Under the pieces are notes generated by a model that made no database searches, was not told the origin of the DNA, and saw nothing but the letters and a program-made list of their open reading frames with translations. A program made the translations under genes and the position numbers. Positions 27,064 to 35,731 of a stretch of DNA of 64,000 nt are shown in pieces. Every line of letters begins with the position of its first letter. The stretch's first letter is position 1. The stretch is from Candidatus Gastranaerophilales bacterium (GTDB taxonomy: Bacteria; Cyanobacteriota; Vampirovibrionia; Gastranaerophilales; Gastranaerophilaceae): contig CALUUJ010000001.1 of the NCBI GenBank assembly GCA_944323935.1, positions 1 to 64,000 of the forward strand, in the 5' to 3' direction.

Positions 27064-28455
27064 TTAGACTTTTATTAGTGTTTCGGTTTCTTTTTCTTTT
27101 GATTGGTTTTTTTCAACAGAAATGTCTTGAACTACCTTGGCAGTTCCATGTTTTGTCTTTCCCCAATCCATATTATTTTTCATAAATATAATTTTAAAAA
27201 TTATAAAAATTGTGAGCGGGAACCAAAGTACTACTATGTATAGTGCAGTTGTTACCGATTGAATTAGGTTTTCCATTGGCTTCAATTTTACATATTTTCT
27301 TAAGCTGTAAAATAAGGCAACTATGAAAAATCCGCACATTAATGTAGATAATGCCATAGATGAAAGTATCCAATTCGGATCATCCTTTATATATCTGTAT
27401 GACTGAATAATTACTTCTGATACCATCCAAATCGGTAAAATAAATTCAGTAATATAAGCAGTCATATCTAAACTTACACGCAATGAAATATCTTTAGATG
27501 TTAATACGTCTGAAAAATGTTCTAAATATCTTCTTATACTTCCTTCTATCCATCGTCTTCTTTGTTTTACCAAAGGAATATAAGACGGAACTCCCTCTTC
27601 ATATACGCAAACCTCAGGACAAAAACGAACATCCCAGCCCTTAATTTGTAATCGTGTTGATAAATCAAGGTCATCGGTTATTGTATATATATTCCAACCG
27701 TTAACATTTTCGAGAGCTTTTCTTTTTATTAGTTCTCCGTTTCCTCTTAATTCTACAGCACCTTTAACAGCATCTCTTCCTACCTGGAAGTGTGTATCTA
27801 CTGCCATTTCATTGTCTTGGCAACGAGTTAAGAAATTTTGTTCTCTATTGATAATAACTTTTCTTGCTTGAACAGCACCTACTTGTTCAGGTTCAAGTGC
27901 AGGAATTAATTCCTTTAAAAAGTCAGGTTTAACTCTTGCATCAGCATCGAAAACAAGAATGGCATCACCTTTGGCTATTTTCATTGCATCATTTAATACT
28001 GCTGATTTACCGGGAAACGCCTCTTTTGTTCTAGAAAAATATTTTATGTTTGGATAATCTTTGCTTATTTTTTCAAGAACAAACGCTGTATCATCTGTAC
28101 TTCTATCATCAATAACTATAATTTCATATTTTGGATACTCTATCTTTGAAATATTTTCTATTGTTTTAGATATAACTTCAGCTTCGTTATGTGCAGGTAT
28201 TAATATACTTACATAGGGTTTATAATTGTAGTTCTTTTCTACAGGATGTTTTCTTTGTTTTCTCACTCTATGTTTGAAAGCTATTTGCATGTACGCAGTA
28301 TATAAAGCCATAAAAATCAATATGGTCATAAATGCACATGGTGTATTCATATTATTTTGAAAGAAATATAAAAGTATTAATAATGAAGATATTATAGATA
28401 AAAGAACAATTCTCTCTTTCATTACCCCAATCCGTTTTCTCTGTACTTTATACAT
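27064..28455 (-). CDS. Family 2 processive-type membrane glycosyltransferase
   Basis: The 463-residue protein has a hydrophobic N-terminus with one or two TMs (about 15-58), a GT2 catalytic domain and three or four C-terminal TM helices. Catalytic motifs are VSILIPAHNEAEVI (82-95), the DDRSTDD loop (116-122), DADAR (170-174), TDD (260-262) and QRRRW (298-302). The Q-x-x-RW motif marks BcsA/PgaC-like processive synthases or related N-glycosyltransferases. The sugar is unknown. The start at 28455 or an in-frame ATG at 28422 are both possible, and neither has a clean Shine-Dalgarno. It heads an envelope operon with yidC. Confidence 0.87.
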   Translation of the reverse strand: MYKVQRKRIGVMKERIVLLSIISSLLILLYFFQNNMNTPCAFMTILIFMALYTAYMQIAFKHRVRKQRKHPVEKNYNYKPYVSILIPAHNEAEVISKTIENISKIEYPKYEIIVIDDRSTDDTAFVLEKISKDYPNIKYFSRTKEAFPGKSAVLNDAMKIAKGDAILVFDADARVKPDFLKELIPALEPEQVGAVQARKVIINREQNFLTRCQDNEMAVDTHFQVGRDAVKGAVELRGNGELIKRKALENVNGWNIYTITDDLDLSTRLQIKGWDVRFCPEVCVYEEGVPSYIPLVKQRRRWIEGSIRRYLEHFSDVLTSKDISLRVSLDMTAYITEFILPIWMVSEVIIQSYRYIKDDPNWILSSMALSTLMCGFFIVALFYSLRKYVKLKPMENLIQSVTTALYIVVLWFPLTIFIIFKIIFMKNNMDWGKTKHGTAKVVQDISVEKNQSKEKETETLIKV

Positions 28456-28538
28456 TTTACCAAAAACACATAATCTTTTTACTAATTATTACTTTTCATT
28501 ACTAACTGCTAAGCTATTTATTTATTTTTTACATGTGA

Positions 28539-28544
28539 TATAAT
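28539..28544 (+). promoter_or_regulatory. -10 box six bases before the 28551 start codon
   Basis: An extended -10 (TG, one base, then TATAAT at 28539-28544) ends 6 nt before the ATG, leaving no room for a leader. This predicts a leaderless mRNA. Confidence 0.5.
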
Positions 28545-28550
28545 CAGGGA

Positions 28551-29411
28551 ATGTTAGAAATATTTAAAAAATCATTTTATATATTGAAAAATAATTTAAT
28601 ATTTATACAACCATTACTTTTAGGTTTATTGTTATTAATGACGGCATTTACTTTTCTTGTGGGAAGAAATATTTTTAGCATACCAAAAATAGTTTTGATG
28701 TTGTCTATAGTACTTATGTTTATTGCTTTTAGTGCAGGTTGGTTTTATATAAATAAATACGGCATTTTAAATTATAATGAAGATGATTCTAAAGAAGAAA
28801 TTGCAGTTAAGGCAGTACAGAATTTTAAAAAATTTTTCGAAGGTGTAGGGGCTGATTTTTTGAAAACAGCATTGGTGTATTTTATTACATTTTTATTATA
28901 TGTTGCTCTTATGTTTGTTATTACTAAATTCTGCATAAATGTTTTTGGAGAACCTAAAATATTGTATGATTTCCCTAAAATAGCAAAAGCAACGTCGCAA
29001 GCAGAAATTTATAATTATATAAATAGTATTACTTTTGAAGATAAGATTACATTTGTAAATTGGATGATAATTGTGAATTTTGCAGCATCTATTATGAACT
29101 TTTTTATAATATTATATTTTGCTGTTATGAGTTTCGAGGAAATAAACATATTAAAATGTTTTTGGACTGCAATTAAATTTTTCTTTAAAAATATACTTGG
29201 TGTTGTTGCAATAATTATTTTTACTTTTATTTTGTATGTCTGTTTGAATATGTTATCAGTTATTTTGGGAACAAATTCTCTTTCGTTGGTGATTTTAATA
29301 ATACTATTTACTATATATTTAAATTATTATTTGCTTTTGGTATTCTGTTTTTACTATGACAAAACAAAAAATAATAGCAATAACAGGACCGAGCTCATCG
29401 GGGAAAACTAA
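28551..29411 (+). CDS. Polytopic membrane protein of unknown function
   Basis: The 286-residue protein has about six hydrophobic helices. A polar loop at about 75-105 (NEDDSKEEIAVKAVQNFKKFF) and another at about 135-165 separate them. No motif lets me name a family; a YciC/DUF975-like multipass protein is possible. The -10 box lies only 6 nt before the ATG, so it may be leaderless. Its last 56 bp overlap the miaA start in another frame, implying coupled expression with miaA. Confidence 0.75.
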   Translation: MLEIFKKSFYILKNNLIFIQPLLLGLLLLMTAFTFLVGRNIFSIPKIVLMLSIVLMFIAFSAGWFYINKYGILNYNEDDSKEEIAVKAVQNFKKFFEGVGADFLKTALVYFITFLLYVALMFVITKFCINVFGEPKILYDFPKIAKATSQAEIYNYINSITFEDKITFVNWMIIVNFAASIMNFFIILYFAVMSFEEINILKCFWTAIKFFFKNILGVVAIIIFTFILYVCLNMLSVILGTNSLSLVILIILFTIYLNYYLLLVFCFYYDKTKNNSNNRTELIGEN

Positions 29412-30258
29412 ATTATCCATTGAATTAGCAAAACAGATTAATGGTGAAATTATATCTGTTGATTCAAGGCAAATCTATAAAGAAATGGATATAGGAAGTG
29501 CAAAGCCTACTTTTGAAGAAAGAGAGGGTATTCCTCATTATTTAATGGATATTATAGATGTTAATCAAGAATATACGGTCGCTAATTTCTGTGATGATGC
29601 AAAAATAAAAATAAAAGAAATTTTTGAAAAAGATAAAGTACCGATTTTGGTTGGTGGCACTGGACTTTATTTTAGAGTCCTTTTACAGGATTTTGACTTG
29701 CCTAGGGTTGAACCAAATAAAGAACTACGTGAAGAATTAGAACAAAAATCTTCCGAAGAACTTTATTCAATATTAAAAGACAAGGATCCTGATATAGCTG
29801 AAAAAATACATTTTAATAATAAAGTTAAAATAGTTAGGGCTCTTGAGGTCTGTCTTACTTTAGGGATTCCAATGAGTAAAGCTCAGAAGAAGAAAGAAAG
29901 TGAATATAATGTTTTATGGTTTGGGCTGAATGCTCAAAACCGTGAATTTTTATATGAACGTATAAATAAAAGAGTTGATCTTATGTTTGAACAAGGTTTG
30001 ATTAATGAAGCGAAGAAACTCTTTGAAAAATACGGAGAAAATAAAATTTTACTCGGTACAATAGGCTATCAAGAGTTATATCCATATTTCAATGGACAAA
30101 GTGATTTAGAAACAGCTTCAAATTTATTAAAACAGAATACCAGACGCTATGCAAAACGTCAGATAAGCTGGTTTAAAGCAAACCAAAATATTTATTGGTT
30201 TGATATTGAAAAAGAATCTTTAAAAAATATGATTATGTATATTACGAATTGTTATTAA
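29356..30258 (+). CDS. miaA: tRNA dimethylallyltransferase
   Basis: Adds a dimethylallyl group to A37 of tRNAs reading UNN codons. The 300-residue protein has the P-loop GPSSSGKTKLS (11-21), the tRNA/substrate motif SVDSRQIYKEMDIGSAKP, GIPHYLMDIID, VGGTGLYFR, and the C-terminal LLKQNTRRYAKRQISWF. The ATG at 29356 lies inside the upstream membrane-protein gene (56-bp overlap). This start is needed to include the P-loop strand (KQKIIAITGP). No MiaB gene is in the window. Confidence 0.97.
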   Translation: MTKQKIIAITGPSSSGKTKLSIELAKQINGEIISVDSRQIYKEMDIGSAKPTFEEREGIPHYLMDIIDVNQEYTVANFCDDAKIKIKEIFEKDKVPILVGGTGLYFRVLLQDFDLPRVEPNKELREELEQKSSEELYSILKDKDPDIAEKIHFNNKVKIVRALEVCLTLGIPMSKAQKKKESEYNVLWFGLNAQNREFLYERINKRVDLMFEQGLINEAKKLFEKYGENKILLGTIGYQELYPYFNGQSDLETASNLLKQNTRRYAKRQISWFKANQNIYWFDIEKESLKNMIMYITNCY

Positions 30259-30338
30259 TTGTAAAGATAAATTTTATATAATAACAAATTTTTTTCTTTA
30301 TAAACTTTAAGACTATACGATAAAAAAAGGTAATGCTA

Positions 30339-30638
30339 ATGAACTTAAATGCAGTAAACATCCAGCCTATAACAAGGAAAAATAACAAATATAAAGCGGC
30401 CAAAACAGGTGCAGCCTTGACGGCAGGAGTTTTAGCTACTTCAACTGCAATTTCCTGGGTATCCCGTCCTAAAGATATGATGCAGGTTGTAAAAAATTGC
30501 GGTGGTAAGGGAAAATATGTACAAAAATATATTGTTGGTATAACTTTTTTAGCAGGGGTTGGGGCGCTTATTAATACTTTGCTTTCTAAGGTGGCAGAAA
30601 AAATTCAACCGAAGCATCCTCCAAAAGCTGCAAACTAA
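30339..30638 (+). CDS. Small two-helix membrane orphan
   Basis: The 99-residue product starts MNLNAVNIQPITRKN, similar in style to other orphan leaders here. It has two hydrophobic segments, about 25-44 (GAALTAGVLATSTAISW) and about 66-84 (YIVGITFLAGVGALINTLLS), and a basic tail ending KHPPKAAN. I chose the ATG at 30339 because AAAAAGG ends 8 nt upstream; an ATG at 30333 would be only 2 nt away. It is followed by two terminators. Function unknown. Confidence 0.65.
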   Translation: MNLNAVNIQPITRKNNKYKAAKTGAALTAGVLATSTAISWVSRPKDMMQVVKNCGGKGKYVQKYIVGITFLAGVGALINTLLSKVAEKIQPKHPPKAAN

Positions 30639-30664
30639 TTCTTCTTTTCATATAATATAAAAAG

Positions 30665-30700
30665 GTCCTTATTCTACTATAAGGACTTTAACTTTTTTAT
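30665..30700 (+). terminator. Terminator of the 30339 gene
   Basis: An 8-bp stem GTCCTTAT / ATAAGGAC (30665-30672, 30679-30686) is followed by a T-rich tail (TTTAACTTTTTT). Confidence 0.7.
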
Positions 30701-30704
30701 AGAC

Positions 30705-30740
30705 AAAAACTCCTCTCTATATAATAAAGAGGAGTTTTTT
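30705..30740. terminator. Bidirectional terminator, serves the 30747 gene
   Basis: A 12-bp stem (AAAAACTCCTCT at 30705-30716, its complement at 30728-30739) has T runs on both strands. It lies directly downstream of the minus-strand kinase gene. Confidence 0.8.
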
Positions 30741-30746
30741 ACATTC

Positions 30747-31616
30747 TTATTGTTCGGGATTTGAGAAGTTATTTGTAATTTGATAGATATAGTCAATAAT
30801 TTGAGTAAAATATTCCAATGAAGAAGCTCCGTTTATTATGATATCCGAATTATCTTTTTTAGGAAGAATATATTTCTTTGAAGCTTCTCTTACATAAGCA
30901 AGTTGTTTTTTTGCATTTTCCTCATTTTGGTTTCTTGATGTTTGTGCTCTATATAAAAACCATTTTTCTTGAATTTCAGGTTCTATATCAACATAAAGCT
31001 TTATGTCAAACAAATCCGCAACTTTTCCATACATTGTTGCCATTCCTTCAACAACAATAATTTTTTGTGCTTTCTTTGGAATTGCATTTGGAACAACAAC
31101 GCCGGTTCCATTTACTAAATATTGAGGTATTTTAACATCTATGCCTCTTGAAAGCTGCTCTAAGTCAATGAATAACTGTTCCATGTCAAAATTATTCGGT
31201 GAATCAACGTCATAACCGGATTCTAACAATTTATCAAAAGAACCATGTTTACTAATAAGAGCTGATATATCTCTAAAATAATTATCTGCACTCAAAATTT
31301 CAATGGGCATATCTAATCGTTCAGTAGCAAGTTTTATTGTGTTACATATTGTAGTTTTCCCGCTTGCTGACTCACCGCTTATTCCTATTAAAAAATGTTT
31401 TTCCGGATTATTTATTAATCTTTTAGTAAATTTTTGTATAAAATCAGGATGTATACTTTTAAATATCGGCTTATCGTTATTTTTATCATAGTTTAAAATT
31501 TGTTTGAATTTTGAATGCAAGTATATAGCCAAAAACTCTCTTCCTGATTTCGTAGAAAAATCCGGTTTTAAGATTTTATCATTTTTTGCTTTTTCTTTTT
31601 CTAATAGGGAATTCAT
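30747..31616 (-). CDS. Uridine kinase / phosphoribulokinase-family P-loop kinase
   Basis: The 289-residue protein carries a Walker A GISGESASGKTT (78-89), then ILSADNYFRD, in which the Asp after the strand is the catalytic base in uridine kinases, and a VVEGMATMYGKVADLFDIKLYVD block. An extra 70-residue helical N-terminal region precedes the kinase fold, making it longer than typical Udk (about 210). Substrate may be uridine/cytidine or another small metabolite. I chose the ATG at 31616. An earlier in-frame start at 31721 would add 35 residues from what looks like the intergenic promoter region. Confidence 0.8.
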   Translation of the reverse strand: MNSLLEKEKAKNDKILKPDFSTKSGREFLAIYLHSKFKQILNYDKNNDKPIFKSIHPDFIQKFTKRLINNPEKHFLIGISGESASGKTTICNTIKLATERLDMPIEILSADNYFRDISALISKHGSFDKLLESGYDVDSPNNFDMEQLFIDLEQLSRGIDVKIPQYLVNGTGVVVPNAIPKKAQKIIVVEGMATMYGKVADLFDIKLYVDIEPEIQEKWFLYRAQTSRNQNEENAKKQLAYVREASKKYILPKKDNSDIIINGASSLEYFTQIIDYIYQITNNFSNPEQ

Positions 31617-31738
31617 ACTGAGTGAAATACTCCAAAAAAAAATTTTTGCTATCTGGTTAAGATATATAAATTTTATTTTACTTTGTACACATGATTTTAC
31701 ATTAAACTTTTGGACAGTCAAATATATAGTTACAAATA

Positions 31739-31760
31739 GTAATGTAAAACTTTACATTAC
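31739..31760. promoter_or_regulatory. Operator-like inverted repeat
   Basis: GTAATGTAAA and TTTACATTAC are perfect 10-bp arms separated by AC, in the spacer between the divergent kinase and small exported protein genes. A further half-site, TTTACATTA, lies at about 31696. The binding protein is unknown. Confidence 0.45.
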
Positions 31761-31809
31761 CGTTCAAAATATAGATGGGTAGCTATTCTTTATTTTAAAG
31801 GAGTGGAAT

Positions 31810-32064
31810 ATGAAAAGATTTTTGGAATTGTTTTTTATTTTATTTGTATTTTTAGGTTTGCCTATTTCTGCTTTTGCTTATTGTACAACAGGTTATGCCT
31901 GTTCTATTCAAGATATTGAAAAAATTCAAGCAGAGAGAAATAGAGCATTTTTAGCTGATATAGATAATTATTTCTCAAAGGAAATAAATGAAGATATTTT
32001 CTTTGGGAAAATATCTTCTTCAATAATCTATAATGATTTGTTTATTTTTAACACAATTGTTTAA
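31810..32064 (+). CDS. Small exported protein
   Basis: The 84-residue precursor has a classic signal peptide: MKR, a hydrophobic core (LELFFILFVFLGLPIS) and an AFA-Y cleavage site after residue 23. The mature part is about 60 residues with two cysteines near its N-terminus (Cys25 and Cys31, in CTTGYAC) that could form a disulfide. A strong AAAGGAG site precedes the ATG and an operator-like repeat lies 50 bp upstream. The last 17 bp overlap the convergent phosphomutase end. No family recognised. Confidence 0.65.
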   Translation: MKRFLELFFILFVFLGLPISAFAYCTTGYACSIQDIEKIQAERNRAFLADIDNYFSKEINEDIFFGKISSSIIYNDLFIFNTIV

Positions 32065-33427
32065 TAATTTTTTCTAATTCTTGTATTTTTTCTTCCTTGT
32101 CAGACTCAAAATATATCCTTAAAAGCGGTTCAGTACCGCTTTTTCTTATTAATATCCAGCTTTCATCTTCAAGATATATTTTTAATCCGTCCATTGTGTT
32201 TGATTCTGTTATTTTATATTCTCCTATTTTGGAGTATGTCTTGAATTTATTTATTATCTCTTCTTGTTTATCTTTTGATTCGAGTTGTAAATCTATTCTG
32301 TCATTTATAAATTTTCGATTTAATTCTGATAAAAATTCTTTATGAATCTCATATAGTTTTTTATTCTCGTAAGCCATCATTTCCATAATTAATAGATTGG
32401 CAAGTATTCCGTCTTTTTCCGGAATATGCCCTTTTATACTAAGACCGCCGGATTCTTCTCCGGCAATTATTATATCTTCCTTTCTCATAGCTGCACCAAG
32501 CCATTTGAAACCTACCGGTGTTTCTATAACATCAATACCTAGTTTTTTAGCATATAAATTCAGCATAGAACTTGCCCCAACTGTTTTTGCAAGTTTCCCG
32601 GAAAAATTTTTATTATTTACCAAGTGTTTTAAAAGCATCGCTATAATATCATTTGCATTTATAAAATTTCCTTTCTCATCGAAAACGCCGAATCTGTCAC
32701 CGTCTCCATCATTACTTAATCCAATCAGACCATTTTCTTCGCATAATGCTTTTAGTTTTGGCAAATACTTCTCTTTTGGATCAGGCATGTAACCGCCAAA
32801 ATTGATGTCTCTTCCTAAATTTTGTGAATTATTTTCAATTTCGTATTCATCAAGTATCCTTTTAAACAGAAATCCTGCAGCCCCATGGTGTCCATCATAG
32901 TTAATTTTAATATCAGAATCTTTTATCTTTTTTAGGTTAATAATATTTTCAATATGTTCTATATATTTATCTTCAAAAGAAACTTCTTTGTATGTTTTAG
33001 GATTATTTTTATGTTCAAATTCAATTTCTAAATTATCAGTAATCTCTTTAACCATATAGTCTTCTGCCGGCCCGCCATATGGTGGAATGAATTTTATTCC
33101 TAAATATTCAGGTGGATTGTGTGAGGCTGTTAACATTATCGCATAGGCATTTTCTTTTAATGCCGAATATGCCAATACAGGTGTGGCAATTATTTCAGAA
33201 CTTACTTCAACATCAAATCCGAATGCAGATAATTTTCCTGCTATATAAAAAGCAAAGGTGTCGGCTTGATTTCTCGGGTCATATCCTATTAAGATTTTTT
33301 TCCCATATTTAGATTCTTTATATATATAATATGCAATTCCATTTATAACTTTATCTGTATTTTCATATGTGAAATCTTTATTTAAAATTGCTCGCCAACC
33401 ATCCGTCCCGAACTTTATATTTGTCAT
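32048..33427 (-). CDS. Phosphoglucomutase/phosphomannomutase family protein
   Basis: An alpha-D-phosphohexomutase that moves phosphate between C6 and C1 of a hexose. The 459-residue protein has all four domains. The catalytic phosphoserine is Ser102 in LTASHNPPEY, the metal loop is DGDGDRFG (240-247), the sugar-specificity loop is GEESGGLSIKGH, and the phosphate-binding loop is RKSGTEPLLRIY. The GEESGG form fits phosphoglucomutase or dual phosphogluco/phosphomannomutase enzymes. It has an AAGGG ribosome-binding site and its own promoter region. It probably feeds sugar nucleotides to envelope glycans. Confidence 0.92.
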   Translation of the reverse strand: MTNIKFGTDGWRAILNKDFTYENTDKVINGIAYYIYKESKYGKKILIGYDPRNQADTFAFYIAGKLSAFGFDVEVSSEIIATPVLAYSALKENAYAIMLTASHNPPEYLGIKFIPPYGGPAEDYMVKEITDNLEIEFEHKNNPKTYKEVSFEDKYIEHIENIINLKKIKDSDIKINYDGHHGAAGFLFKRILDEYEIENNSQNLGRDINFGGYMPDPKEKYLPKLKALCEENGLIGLSNDGDGDRFGVFDEKGNFINANDIIAMLLKHLVNNKNFSGKLAKTVGASSMLNLYAKKLGIDVIETPVGFKWLGAAMRKEDIIIAGEESGGLSIKGHIPEKDGILANLLIMEMMAYENKKLYEIHKEFLSELNRKFINDRIDLQLESKDKQEEIINKFKTYSKIGEYKITESNTMDGLKIYLEDESWILIRKSGTEPLLRIYFESDKEEKIQELEKIIKQLC

Positions 33428-33507
33428 AATTTACCCTTTTTGTTTATTTTATGTACAATTATTTATAATATTAATTTATTTTATTATATTCGATAAAGGT
33501 TTAGCAA

Positions 33508-34362
33508 ATGTGTGAAAAATTAATTGAAAATATTTATTACTTAGGTCCTGATGGTTCAAATACTCATAATGCTATGCTTAAGTTTTTAGAATTGAGTTCA
33601 ATTAAAGTTAATAATAAAATTGCACAAAAAAGTATAAAATCTGCTTTAGAAAATTTGGAAAAAGATTCAAACTCAATTTGCATCCTTCCTATTGAAAATT
33701 CAATAGAAGGAATTGTTAGAGAAACTATAGGTAATTTTTTAGATATAAAAGATGATAAAATCCAAATACAAGGGGAAATTACTTTGCCTATAAAACATAT
33801 GCTTCTTTCAACATCCAAAGATAAAGTAACAATAAAAAAAATATATTCTCATCCTCAGGCATTAGCACAGTGTAGTAAGTTTCTTTATCAAAACTTTCCC
33901 GATTCGGAATTAAAAGAAGTTTCATCTACAAGTTATGCAGCTCAAAAAGTTTCAACTGAAAAAGATAATTCAATTGCTGCAATAGCAAATGAAACTTGTG
34001 CTCAGTTGTTCGATTTGAATATATTATCAAATGATATAAATGATGAAAAAGATAATAAAACAAGATTTTATATTTTGGGCAGAGGTGATTGTTGCAACGA
34101 AAATACAGGTAAAACTTCCATAATCTTGTCTACAAAAAATTATCCGGGTGCTCTTTGCGATGTTTTACAGATTTTTTCAAAGCATGGTTTGAATCTTACT
34201 TATATAGATTCAAGACCATCAAAAAGAAAACTTGGTGAATATTTGTTTTTTGTTGAAATCGATGGTTTAAAAACTGATGAAAATGTTAATATTGCTATAA
34301 ATGAACTTATGAATTTTGTTGATTTCTTTAAAATATTAGGATCATTCAAAATATACAACTAA
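33508..34362 (+). CDS. pheA: Prephenate dehydratase
   Basis: Converts prephenate to phenylpyruvate in phenylalanine synthesis. The 284-residue, monofunctional form has no chorismate mutase domain. The PDT domain (8-190) starts YYLGPDGSNTH and includes PIENSIEG and the catalytic KTRFYILG (Thr185). The C-terminal ACT domain (about 203-280) has GALCDVLQIFSKHGLNLTYIDSRP, with the DSRP variant of the ESRP motif that binds Phe for feedback inhibition. An AAAGG site precedes the ATG. The last codons fall within a very long terminator stem. Confidence 0.96.
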   Translation: MCEKLIENIYYLGPDGSNTHNAMLKFLELSSIKVNNKIAQKSIKSALENLEKDSNSICILPIENSIEGIVRETIGNFLDIKDDKIQIQGEITLPIKHMLLSTSKDKVTIKKIYSHPQALAQCSKFLYQNFPDSELKEVSSTSYAAQKVSTEKDNSIAAIANETCAQLFDLNILSNDINDEKDNKTRFYILGRGDCCNENTGKTSIILSTKNYPGALCDVLQIFSKHGLNLTYIDSRPSKRKLGEYLFFVEIDGLKTDENVNIAINELMNFVDFFKILGSFKIYN

Positions 34363-34401
34363 AAAGAGAAACTTATTAAAGTTTCTCTTTTTAGTTGTAT
34401 A
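34352..34401. terminator. 50-bp near-perfect palindrome, bidirectional terminator
   Basis: Two perfectly complementary 23-nt arms (34352-34374 and 34379-34401) flank a 4-nt loop (ATTA). The core AAAAAGAGAAACTT / AAGTTTCTCTTTTT is a typical bidirectional terminator, but pairing continues outward through the last codons and stop of pheA. Confidence 0.85.
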
Positions 34402-34414
34402 TACTTTAAAATAA

Positions 34415-34888
34415 TTATTTTACGAAATAATTGAATGTTTCAGCTGCTTTATCTGCTGCACTTGCTTTATCTGGATTATATTTGCCAATATTTGTTTTGA
34501 ATTTATCCACAAATCTTTGTAATCTGGCTTCTCTTATATTTGTCAGAAGTTTACTATCTCTTATTTTTGTTAAAATTCCTTCTGCTTTTTCTTTTGCAAC
34601 TATATATGTTTTTGAACCTGTAATTTTTTCCTTGATTCCTGTTTGTGCAAATTTATCAACAACTTCACCTGCTTTTTTATTTATAAAATTACCGGCTTTT
34701 TCTAAATAAGGTAAAGCTTTTGCTGCGAATTTATTAGTTTTTTCATTTACTGCAAATTTTCCACTTTTTGCACCTAATGCTAATGTTGTAGCTACTGCAG
34801 ATGCAACAATTGCTCCTTTTATAACTGTTTTTGCAGCCTTTTTAACCGGACTGTATGTTTGAGCTGATTGTACTGGTTGTATTGACAT
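34415..34888 (-). CDS. Orphan basic membrane protein, paralogue of the 35106 gene product
   Basis: The 157-residue protein begins MSIQPVQSAQTYSPVKKAA. It has one hydrophobic helix (about 22-40, TVIKGAIVASAVATTLALGA) and a Lys-rich helical remainder. The segment ALPYLEKAGNFINKKAGEVV resembles GLETAGGKIAEKAGQL of the 121-residue protein encoded next. A good TAGGAG site precedes the ATG. Both look like lineage-specific single-pass proteins. Function unknown. Confidence 0.65.
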   Translation of the reverse strand: MSIQPVQSAQTYSPVKKAAKTVIKGAIVASAVATTLALGAKSGKFAVNEKTNKFAAKALPYLEKAGNFINKKAGEVVDKFAQTGIKEKITGSKTYIVAKEKAEGILTKIRDSKLLTNIREARLQRFVDKFKTNIGKYNPDKASAADKAAETFNYFVK

Positions 34889-35040
34889 TTTATAACTCCT
34901 AAATTTTATCTTCTACTAATTTAAAACATCTAAAAATAAAATTTGTTATGAATCTAATATTTGTAAATTAAATGTTACACTGTAATTTTATTATAAATAT
35001 TTTTTCATGAGCAAATATTTGTATGTATTGTTACAAATAT

Positions 35041-35070
35041 AAAAAGGAACTCCATTAGAGTTCCTTTTTT
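35041..35070. terminator. Bidirectional terminator downstream of the 35106 gene
   Basis: A 12-bp stem AAAAAGGAACTC / GAGTTCCTTTTT with a 5-nt loop has T runs on both strands. The remaining 217-bp spacer holds a TTACA-C-TGTAA inverted repeat at about 34976 and no gene that I can see. Confidence 0.8.
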
Positions 35071-35105
35071 GAGGTAATTATTAATATTTATACTTTAAAT
35101 TTTAT

Positions 35106-35471
35106 TTATGCAGAAGCATTTGTTTTTGGCAATTTTTTTAAGACGAATTCTTTTAATTGTCCTGCTTTTTCAGCTATTTTGCCACCGGCTGTTTCTAAAC
35201 CACTGAGAGCTTTCTTTATTGTTTCATTATTAACTTTGTCTTTTAAAACACCGATTTTTCCTTTTCCTAAAGCTAAACCGGTTGCAACTGCTGCTGCAAA
35301 TACAACTAATCCTGCTATTTTTTTGCCTGTAGAGGATTTTTTCCTTTTTTCGTTATTTAAACCTGAAGCTGCTACAGGAGTATCTGCTTTTGTATATGCT
35401 TGCGGTTTTGCAAGTCTTTCTTGAAAACTTGATGTTGCTGCTGTACTTCTGAAACTTACTGAATTAATCAT
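35106..35471 (-). CDS. Orphan basic membrane protein, paralogue of the 34415 gene product
   Basis: The 121-residue protein starts MINSVSFRSTAATSSFQERL, followed by a polar stretch, a basic NNEKRKKSSTGKK cluster, one hydrophobic helix (about 53-69, IAGLVVFAAAVATGLALG) and an amphipathic Lys-rich C-terminus (GLETAGGKIAEKAGQLKEFVLKKLP). Architecture and the LE-x-AG-x-x-x-x-KAG pattern match the neighbouring 157-residue protein. A strong AGGAGGT site precedes the ATG. Function unknown. Confidence 0.65.
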   Translation of the reverse strand: MINSVSFRSTAATSSFQERLAKPQAYTKADTPVAASGLNNEKRKKSSTGKKIAGLVVFAAAVATGLALGKGKIGVLKDKVNNETIKKALSGLETAGGKIAEKAGQLKEFVLKKLPKTNASA

Positions 35472-35731
35472 AATTACCTCCTAAACTTTTACGGTATCTT
35501 TATAAAACGTATGATTATATAAAATTGTTTATTTAAATTTGCAACATTTACAAAAATTTACATAAATCCAAAGTCATATCAAACACAAAATAAACCATTA
35601 GTATTATAGCATATATCAATGTATAAAAAAAGTTTTTGTAAATTTGGAATAAAAATTTTCGTAATGTACTCTTAATATATAGAGGGTTTTTAATTAATAA
35701 TTTGTTAGCATTTGAGAGAGAGTTTCGGATT

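Noticed and set aside
27064-28455. Calling the GT2 protein a cellulose synthase
   Set aside because: It has the D, DxD, TDD and QRRRW motifs but no PilZ domain or bcs partner genes, so only a general processive-type GT2 call is supported.
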